Below the pieces are notes generated by a model. It had not been told where the DNA came from. It was given only the letters and a program-made list of their open reading frames with translations, and did no database searches. A program made the position numbers and the translations under genes. Below are positions 58,028 to 64,000 of a DNA stretch of 64,000 bases, piece after piece. The DNA comes from Hyphomicrobiales bacterium (GTDB lineage Bacteria; Pseudomonadota; Alphaproteobacteria; Rhizobiales; Rhizobiaceae). Location: NCBI GenBank assembly GCA_900465665.1, contig UBJO01000034.1, forward strand, positions 1 through 64,000. The letters run 5' to 3'. Position 1 is the stretch's first letter. Each line of letters opens with the position of its first letter.

Positions 58028-58990
58028 TCACGAGATACGACGACGACCGAACGGCAAGGAGATTGCCGTTCCTGTGAGTGCGGAAACGATGATCAGCAGA
58101 TGGGCATTGATGCTCGCGCGAGCGAGTGCCGCAATATCCGTGGCGTCGCTCGATGCGCCGAAGGCAACGGCCCCTGCCGTGATGCCCGCCGGATAGGTGC
58201 CGACACCGCCAGGGGCGTGCATCGGCAGTACGGACGACAGCTCACCGCCAAGCGCGCCGCCGAAGCTTGCAGCGGCCGGCACTACGCCCATCAGCCGCAG
58301 CGCCCAGGCAAGCACCAGCACCTTCACCAACCAGTTGATGACCGTCATCGCCCAAGCGCGTGCGAAAGCCGAGGCGTTTGCGGGCAGGCCATTTTCGATC
58401 TCGGCGATGAAGTGTTGCAGTTTCGCCGGCAGGAGCCTCGCTGCCAGCCGCACGAGCGGCTTGCGCGCCGCGAATGCCGCTACCGGCAATAGCAGGAAGG
58501 CGGCCCACAAAAGCCACGCCACCAGTTTGTGCGACGAGGCGATTGCGAAGCCGATCCCTGCGGCCGCGAACAGCGCATGAAGGTCGAGAAGACGCATGAC
58601 GAGCAGCGCCGCCGTTCCCCGCGCCAGCGGGATGCCGAATTCGGTGCGCATCAGCAATGGGAAGCTGGTTTCGCCGGTTCGAAACGGCAGCATGATGTTC
58701 AAGAGATTATGAACTTGCGTGACACGAAAGAGCGCCGGGAAGCGGCCGCTGGTTTCGCGCGGGAAGTAATCGTAGATGCGCCAGGTGCGCAGGAAATAGG
58801 TGCTGGTCAAAAGCGCTAGCGCAGCAACGATCGTCAGCACGCCGACCTCGGCCCATTGCTGCAGAATGGTAGACCAGCCCCAGAACCACTCGATAAAGCC
58901 GGCATAGGCCGCGATGATGAAAACCGTGAGCAGCAGCATTCGATTGCGTGCGAACCAGGATTGTCGGCTGGCAACCACCGGAGACTTCAT
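58028..58990 (-). CDS. YbhN/lysylphosphatidylglycerol-synthase-like membrane protein
   Basis: This 320-aa protein has about eight hydrophobic segments and matches the UPF0104 / LPG-synthase transmembrane family (VHNLLNIMLPFRTGE, LPMHAPGGVGTYPAG). Some relatives flip lipids or attach amino acids; most are unknown. It is divergent from the GT2 gene by 66 bases, and the three membrane/glycan genes may act together. Confidence 0.83.
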   Translation of the reverse strand: MKSPVVASRQSWFARNRMLLLTVFIIAAYAGFIEWFWGWSTILQQWAEVGVLTIVAALALLTSTYFLRTWRIYDYFPRETSGRFPALFRVTQVHNLLNIMLPFRTGETSFPLLMRTEFGIPLARGTAALLVMRLLDLHALFAAAGIGFAIASSHKLVAWLLWAAFLLLPVAAFAARKPLVRLAARLLPAKLQHFIAEIENGLPANASAFARAWAMTVINWLVKVLVLAWALRLMGVVPAAASFGGALGGELSSVLPMHAPGGVGTYPAGITAGAVAFGASSDATDIAALARASINAHLLIIVSALTGTAISLPFGRRRIS

Positions 58991-59056
58991 GTACTAGCTT
59001 CCTGCCTTCGGCCGACAGAAGAGCGGCACCACTGGGCGGCGTTTTAGGAGAAATAC

Positions 59057-60076
59057 GTGTTGCAGACAACGGCAGAAACACTTTCAGGCGCGATCGGCGC
59101 CGCTGCTCCCGTCGAACTATCGCTGGTCGTCCCCGTCTTCAACGAAGAAGAAAGCGTTGGCCCGCTGGTCGATCGCATCTGCTCGGCGATGACGCGCTAC
59201 CCCGACCGCTGGGAGCTCATCCTGGTCGATGATGGCAGCACCGACGCCACGCTCGTCAATGCCCGCAAGCATATCGGCCGCGACGGCCTCTCGCTTCGCA
59301 TCGTGGCGCTGCAGCGCAATTTCGGCCAGACCGCCGCCATGCAGGCGGGCATCGACACGGCCATCGGCCGCCTGATCGCCACCATGGATGGCGACCTTCA
59401 GAACGATCCGAACGACATCCCGCAGATGGTCGCCGAACTCGAGCGGCGCGAACTCGACCTGCTGGTCGGCTGGCGCAAGAACCGCCAGGACGGGCTTTTT
59501 CTGCGCAAGATCCCTTCGTGGTGCGCGAATTACCTGATCGGCCGCATCATCGGCGTCAAGCTGCACGACTATGGCTGCAGCCTGAAGATCTACCGCACCT
59601 CGGTCATCAAGCAGGTGAAGCTGATGGGTGAGATGCACCGCTTCATTCCGGCCTGGGTCGCGGGCGTCGTTCCGAGCTCGCGCATCGGCGAGATGGTGGT
59701 CACCCACCATGCCCGCGCGCACGGCCAGTCGAAATATGGAATCTCGCGCACGTTCCGCGTGATTCTCGACCTGCTCTCGGTGATGTTCTTCATGCGCTAC
59801 AAGGCACGCCCGGGTCATTTCTTCGGCTCGCTCGGTCTCGGCATCGGCGGCTTGTCGGCGCTGATCCTGATCTATCTGTTCTTCGACAAGTTCATCATGG
59901 GCAATGATATCGGCACCCGACCGATGCTGATGGTCGGCATCGTGCTTCTCTTGTCGTCGGTGCAGCTGATCACCACGGGCATCCTCGCCGAAATGATCGC
60001 GCGGACCTATTACCGCGACGACGTCTCGCCGAACTACATCGTGCAGCGCATCTTCGACGGAAACGAGAATGCATAA
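59057..60076 (+). CDS. GT2 glycosyltransferase, polyprenyl-phosphate sugar synthase type
   Basis: This 339-aa protein has a cytoplasmic GT-A domain with LVDDGSTD (57-64) and the metal motif MDGDLQND (D111, D113), then two C-terminal transmembrane helices. This is the layout of ArnC/DPM1-type enzymes that load a sugar on polyprenyl phosphate. The start is GTG at 59057 after TAGGAG. It overlaps the GT39-like gene by 8 bases. In Rhizobium a similar pairing (RgtE with RgtA-D) adds galacturonic acid to LPS; that parallel is inference. Confidence 0.87.
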   Translation: MLQTTAETLSGAIGAAAPVELSLVVPVFNEEESVGPLVDRICSAMTRYPDRWELILVDDGSTDATLVNARKHIGRDGLSLRIVALQRNFGQTAAMQAGIDTAIGRLIATMDGDLQNDPNDIPQMVAELERRELDLLVGWRKNRQDGLFLRKIPSWCANYLIGRIIGVKLHDYGCSLKIYRTSVIKQVKLMGEMHRFIPAWVAGVVPSSRIGEMVVTHHARAHGQSKYGISRTFRVILDLLSVMFFMRYKARPGHFFGSLGLGIGGLSALILIYLFFDKFIMGNDIGTRPMLMVGIVLLLSSVQLITTGILAEMIARTYYRDDVSPNYIVQRIFDGNENA

Positions 60077-61565
60077 GCTCCTGGCGCGTAAGCCGGATGC
60101 CGTCGTCTGGCTGATCGCCGGGTATTTCTGCATCCAGTTTATTGTTCGTCTCCTGCAGCCGCACGGCCTGAGATTTGACGAGTCGCAACAGGCGTTCGTC
60201 TCGCAGTGGCTGACGCTCGGCTATGATTCGCAGCCGCCGCTCTATAACTGGCTGCAGTCGATCGTCGTCTGGTTCTTCGGCCTGTCGCTGGCAACTGTCT
60301 CCGCGACCAAGAACCTGGTGCTCTTTCTCGTCTACCTGACCTACTACAAGCTTGCCCGCGAGGTGCTCGAGGACAAGCTTTACGCTGTCATCGCGACGCT
60401 TTCGCTGCTGACCATTCCGCAGCTCTTCTGGGAAGCGCAGCGCGACCTTACGCATACCGTCATCCAGCTTCTGACGATCAACCTGTTTCTCTATGGCGTG
60501 ATCAAGACGCTGAAGGCGCCGTCGCTCGGCTCCTATGCCTTCATGGGGCTGGCGCTTGGATTGGGGATGCTGTCGAAATACAATTTCACGCTCGTCGCAG
60601 TGGCCGCAATGCCCGCCGTATGGCTGCACCCGCAAGGACGCGCGCGGATCATGGATCGGCGTTTCCTGCTGTCGATCGTGCTTGCTGTGCTGATCTTTCT
60701 ACCGCACGGGCTCTGGCTGCTGCACAATCTCGACATCGCCTCCGGGCGCACACTCGGGATCATGAAGCAGGAAGCACCAGACACGGCGTTCGCGAAGTTG
60801 GTGCAGGGGCCATTCAAGTTTCTGCGGCTTGTCTTGGTCATCATGGCGCCGACGGTCATCGTCTACGCGATCGTCTTCGGCCGCTCCTTCTGGAATAGCC
60901 TTCGCGCATCCTCCGAATGGACGCGGTTCTTCGGAGCACTGTTCGTTACGATCGCGCTTCTGGTGCTGGTTCTGGTCGTCACGATCGGCATGACCTCGCT
61001 GCGCGACCGATGGCTGTTGCCGTTCCTGTTCCTCATGCCGATCTATTTCTGCCTGAAGATGCAGGCCGCCGGCCATCGCGCGGACAGTCACTTCCGCCGC
61101 TTCATCGTCGTGCCGCTGGTTCTGATGATCGTCATCCCGGCGGCGTTGCTCGCCAGGCCGAACCTGCCCACCTTGTTTGGTCGGTACGAGGCCTACAACG
61201 TGCCCTATAGCGGCTTTGCCAAACACATTGCTGCTGAGGAGAGCAAGACGCCGGGTCTCATCGTGACCGACAGCTGGCTGCCGGCTGGCAATCTTCACTT
61301 GCAATGGCCGGATGTGCCACTGATGTCGCGGTTCTTCGACAATATGAAGATCGGCTACGAGTGGACGGCCGAGCGGCCGATCCTGCTTGTGTGGATCACC
61401 AAGGATAGCGGAGAGGCACTGCCGCCGCTGCTGGCTGAATGGATCACCCAGAACCTCGGCGAACAATATAGCGCGGTAGACGTGAAGAGCACCTCCGTCC
61501 CCTATCACCGGGGGCGGCCGGAGGATCAGGTCGGGTTCAGCTACGTCTGGATCTATCCGAAGTAA
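60069..61565 (+). CDS. GT39/PMT_2-type membrane glycosyltransferase
   Basis: This 498-aa protein has about ten transmembrane helices. The first periplasmic loop has the catalytic acidic pair in RFDESQQAF, and DSQPPLYNW follows, as in ArnT/RgtA-like enzymes that use polyprenyl-phosphate sugars. It should transfer a sugar to lipid A, core or another envelope acceptor. Overlap with the GT2 gene supports donor-transferase coupling. The sugar is not determinable. Confidence 0.87.
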   Translation: MHKLLARKPDAVVWLIAGYFCIQFIVRLLQPHGLRFDESQQAFVSQWLTLGYDSQPPLYNWLQSIVVWFFGLSLATVSATKNLVLFLVYLTYYKLAREVLEDKLYAVIATLSLLTIPQLFWEAQRDLTHTVIQLLTINLFLYGVIKTLKAPSLGSYAFMGLALGLGMLSKYNFTLVAVAAMPAVWLHPQGRARIMDRRFLLSIVLAVLIFLPHGLWLLHNLDIASGRTLGIMKQEAPDTAFAKLVQGPFKFLRLVLVIMAPTVIVYAIVFGRSFWNSLRASSEWTRFFGALFVTIALLVLVLVVTIGMTSLRDRWLLPFLFLMPIYFCLKMQAAGHRADSHFRRFIVVPLVLMIVIPAALLARPNLPTLFGRYEAYNVPYSGFAKHIAAEESKTPGLIVTDSWLPAGNLHLQWPDVPLMSRFFDNMKIGYEWTAERPILLVWITKDSGEALPPLLAEWITQNLGEQYSAVDVKSTSVPYHRGRPEDQVGFSYVWIYPK

Positions 61566-61572
61566 GCCGGCC

Positions 61573-62940
61573 TCAAGCCTTCAGCTCTTTCCACGCCGCA
61601 TCCAGCGCAAGCTTGGTTATACGTCCCATCTCGTCGACTTCCTCGTGGCTGATGACGAGCGGCGGCGATGCCAGCATGCGGTCGCCGGTGGCGCGCAGGA
61701 TGAGGCCGTGGGCGAGCGCGTGATTGCGGACAAGCGTGCCGACGGCATCGGGCTTTTCGTAGCGGGTGCGGGTTGTCTTGTCGGCGGCAAGCTGCAGCGC
61801 GGCCATCAGGCCGACGCTCTGGACCTGACCGACGAGGTCGTGATCGCCGAGCGCGCCCCAGACCTTGGCAAAGTACGGGCCGATATCGTCGCGGACGCGC
61901 TCCACCAGCTTTTCATCCTCGATGATCCTGAGGTTCTCCAAAGCGGCGGCGGCGCAGACGGGGTGGCCGGAGTAAGTGAAGCCGTGGTTGAAATCGCCGA
62001 CCTCGTTGATCAGGACATCGGCGACGCGGTCGCTGACCAGCACGCCGCCGATCGGCAGATAACCTGACGAGAGGCCCTTGGCGATCGGTGCCAAATCCGG
62101 CTCGACGCCGAAATATTGGTGACCGAACCATTCGCCGAGACGGCCGAAGCCGCAGATCACCTCGTCGGCAACGAGCAGGATGTTGCGCGCCTTGCAGATG
62201 CGGGCGATCTCGGGCCAGTAGGTTTCCGGCGGGATGATCACGCCGCCCGCACCCTGCACCGGCTCGGCCACGAAGGCGGCGACGTTATCCTCGCCGAGCT
62301 CATCGATCTTCGTTTCGAGTTCACGCGCAACCTTGAGGCCGAATTCGGCCGGAGAGAGATCGCCGCCCTCGCCATACCAATAGGGCTGGCCGATATGGAC
62401 GATGCCCTCGATCGGCAGGTGGCCCTGCTCGTGCATGTATTTCATGCCGCCGAGGCTGGCGCCGGCGACGGTCGAGCCGTGATAGCCATTCTTGCGGGAG
62501 ATGACGATCTTCTTAGACGGCTGGCCTACGGCGCTCCAGTAGACACGGGCCATCCGAAACCATGTGTCGTTGGCCTCGGAACCGGAACCGGTGAAAAAGA
62601 CGTGGTTGAAACGCGGGCCGGCATGGGCCGTGACCTTTTCGGCAAGCAATGTCGTCGGCGTCGTCGTGGTGCCGAAGAAGGTGTTGTAGTAGGGCAGCTC
62701 GTTCATCTGCCGCGCCACCGCCTCGGTGATCTCGTTGCGGCCATAGCCGACATTGACGCACCAGAGGCCGGCAAAACCATCGAGATATTTGCGGCCGTGA
62801 TTGTCCCAGACGTGCACGCCCTCGCCGCGCTGGATGATGCGGGTGCCGTCCGCATTCAGCTTCTTCATATCGGAGAACGGATGCAGATGATGAGCGGCAT
62901 CGATGGCGGCGAGATTGGAGCGCGCGTAAGTATCAGACAT
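61573..62940 (-). CDS. Class III aminotransferase, putrescine/omega-amino acid type
   Basis: This 455-aa PLP enzyme has K288 (APIAKGLSSGY), GSGSEANDT, NGYHGST and VADEVICGFGR. It resembles SpuC-like putrescine:pyruvate and omega-amino acid:pyruvate aminotransferases. The divergent glutamine-synthetase-family gene supports a polyamine role. The 83-base gap between the two starts should hold both promoters. Confidence 0.88.
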   Translation of the reverse strand: MSDTYARSNLAAIDAAHHLHPFSDMKKLNADGTRIIQRGEGVHVWDNHGRKYLDGFAGLWCVNVGYGRNEITEAVARQMNELPYYNTFFGTTTTPTTLLAEKVTAHAGPRFNHVFFTGSGSEANDTWFRMARVYWSAVGQPSKKIVISRKNGYHGSTVAGASLGGMKYMHEQGHLPIEGIVHIGQPYWYGEGGDLSPAEFGLKVARELETKIDELGEDNVAAFVAEPVQGAGGVIIPPETYWPEIARICKARNILLVADEVICGFGRLGEWFGHQYFGVEPDLAPIAKGLSSGYLPIGGVLVSDRVADVLINEVGDFNHGFTYSGHPVCAAAALENLRIIEDEKLVERVRDDIGPYFAKVWGALGDHDLVGQVQSVGLMAALQLAADKTTRTRYEKPDAVGTLVRNHALAHGLILRATGDRMLASPPLVISHEEVDEMGRITKLALDAAWKELKA

Positions 62941-63023
62941 GATTTGCTAAACACCCTCGGATATTGAAAGCCTCTTCCCAATGAGTTACGACCTTGGCCT
63001 TGTCCGAGGGGATTTTCAAGATC

Positions 63024-64000
63024 ATGGCGAGCGACAACATGCACGGCAAAGCTGCGGATGGCGATCCGCGCATCGAAATCCTGCTGGTTGGCATGAATGG
63101 CGACCTGCGCGGCAAGCAGATCCCGCTGGACGCGCAGAAGAAGGTGTGGGCCGGCGAGGTCCGCCTTCCCTCCTCCACGCAGTCGCTGGATATCTGGGGC
63201 GACGACAATGATGATATCACTGGGCTGTCGCTCTCCGTCGGCGATCCCGATGGCCAGTGCATTCCCGACAAGCGCAGCCTGACGCCGATGCCTTGGGCGC
63301 CCGAGGGCTCCGTACAGGTGCTCGCCACCATGCATGAGTTCGACGGCACGCCGAGCTTCATGGACCCGCGCGCCATCCTGCAATCGGTACTCGACCGCTA
63401 TGCCGAGCGAGGGCTGACGCCAGTTGTCGCCACGGAGCTCGAGTTCTACGTGGTGGCGCCCAACTGGCGCGAGAGCGGCCGGCCGATGCCGCCGGCAAGC
63501 CTGACCTACAAGGGCGATCCGAACGGCTTCCAGCTCTACGACATGAATGCAGTCGATGCGCTCGACGACTATCTCCAGACAGTGCGCGCTTATGCGAAGG
63601 CGCAGGGGCTGCCAGCGGATGCGACGACGGCGGAATTCGGCCCTGGCCAGTTCGAGATCAATCTGCTGCACCGCGCCGACGCGCTGGCTGCCGCTGACGA
63701 CTGCATTTACCTGAAGCGGATCGTGGAACAGGCAGCGCGCAAGCACGGGCTGAAGTCCACCTGCATGGCCAAGCCCTATTCGGATCACGCCGGCTCCGGC
63801 CTGCATGTGCATGCCAGCATCATCGACAGCGAGGGCCGCAACATCCTCGATGCCAAGGGTGGCGAGGCGACGAAGCTGAAATCGATCTGCGCCGGGATGC
63901 TGCAAAGCATGCGCGATGCGCAGCTGGTGTTCGCGCCGTTCGCCAATTCCTACCGCCGCTTCCAGCCGGGTTCCTTCGCACCGGTCGATCTCACCTGGGG
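63024..64000 (+). CDS. Glutamine synthetase family protein (gamma-glutamylpolyamine synthetase-like), partial
   Basis: At least 325 residues are present and the gene runs off the window. The N-terminus carries EILLVGMNGDLRGKQIP (beta-grasp domain). The catalytic barrel includes ATELEFYVV, AEFGPGQFEINL, HAGSGLHVHAS and YRRFQPGSFAP, which are the glutamate/metal sites of GS enzymes. The N-terminal style and the divergent SpuC-like gene favour a PuuA-type gamma-glutamylputrescine synthetase over housekeeping GlnA. GAGGGGA is 11 bases before the ATG. Confidence 0.85.
   Translation, partial: MASDNMHGKAADGDPRIEILLVGMNGDLRGKQIPLDAQKKVWAGEVRLPSSTQSLDIWGDDNDDITGLSLSVGDPDGQCIPDKRSLTPMPWAPEGSVQVLATMHEFDGTPSFMDPRAILQSVLDRYAERGLTPVVATELEFYVVAPNWRESGRPMPPASLTYKGDPNGFQLYDMNAVDALDDYLQTVRAYAKAQGLPADATTAEFGPGQFEINLLHRADALAAADDCIYLKRIVEQAARKHGLKSTCMAKPYSDHAGSGLHVHASIIDSEGRNILDAKGGEATKLKSICAGMLQSMRDAQLVFAPFANSYRRFQPGSFAPVDLTW

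Overview
This is 64 kb of GC-rich alphaproteobacterial chromosome, most likely from a Rhizobiaceae member (Rhizobium/Agrobacterium type). The evidence is the gene order DUF2062-acpS-lepB-rnc-era, rpoZ-rsh and smpB-dapA, a RopA-type porin, several small proteins of rhizobial type, and RIME-like palindromic intergenic repeats. The window looks like core chromosome. I see no insertion sequence, prophage, CRISPR array, rRNA or plasmid origin.

Layout. 0-2.4 kb: a tightly overlapping run DUF559 nuclease-like / two tandem GFA-family zinc proteins / prolyl iminopeptidase. 2.4-9 kb: citramalate synthase, an isoaspartyl-methyltransferase-like protein, RarD permease, LOG hydrolase, and a LysM protein with a mirror-image repeat architecture. 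9-12.7 kb: an Atm1-type ABC exporter and the phosphatidylethanolamine pair psd-pssA. 12.8-20.4 kb: small housekeeping genes (LysE exporter, SRAP, UPF0060, NUDIX, YgfZ/HD/phosphatase block, MscS, SodC). 20.5-26.8 kb: an EF-hand protein, a GGDEF-EAL protein, HD, MOSC, RecO, a stand-alone receiver and a Crp/Fnr regulator. 26.9-38.4 kb: the era/rnc/lepB/acpS cluster, an overlooked 49-codon DUF3563 gene, rsh, rpoZ, a NYN ribonuclease, smpB, dapA and a lytic transglycosylase. 38.4-42.5 kb: an alpha/beta hydrolase, the porin, tRNA-Ser(GCU) and a ferredoxin reductase.

42.6-50.9 kb is a complete myo-inositol catabolic island: a Gfo/Idh dehydrogenase divergent from the RpiR-type regulator iolR, followed by iolC (kinase fused to a DUF2090 aldolase domain), iolD, iolE and iolB. 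Sites of the form GGAA-N6-TTYY lie before iolR and before iolC. The iolC pair is 30 bp apart and overlaps a TTGACA promoter, which suggests IolR repression and autoregulation. Every spacer inside iolC-D-E-B carries a palindromic repeat.

50.9-64 kb is more accessory: two related PilZ-type proteins (one without the c-di-GMP motifs), a frameshifted host-attachment gene, a HisC-like aminotransferase, a single-Sel1 protein, AMP nucleosidase with an apparently leaderless promoter, a YbhN/GT2/GT39 membrane glycan set, and a divergent class III aminotransferase / glutamine-synthetase-family pair that suggests polyamine catabolism. The last gene is cut by the window end.

I found no clearly new multi-gene system. 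The observations most worth following are the iol operators and spacer repeats, two exact CtrA-type boxes, the leaderless amn start, the A-B-B'-A' LysM protein, the degenerate PilZ paralogue and the Crp/Fnr protein lacking one cluster cysteine. All family assignments were made by reading the sequence and were not checked by database search.
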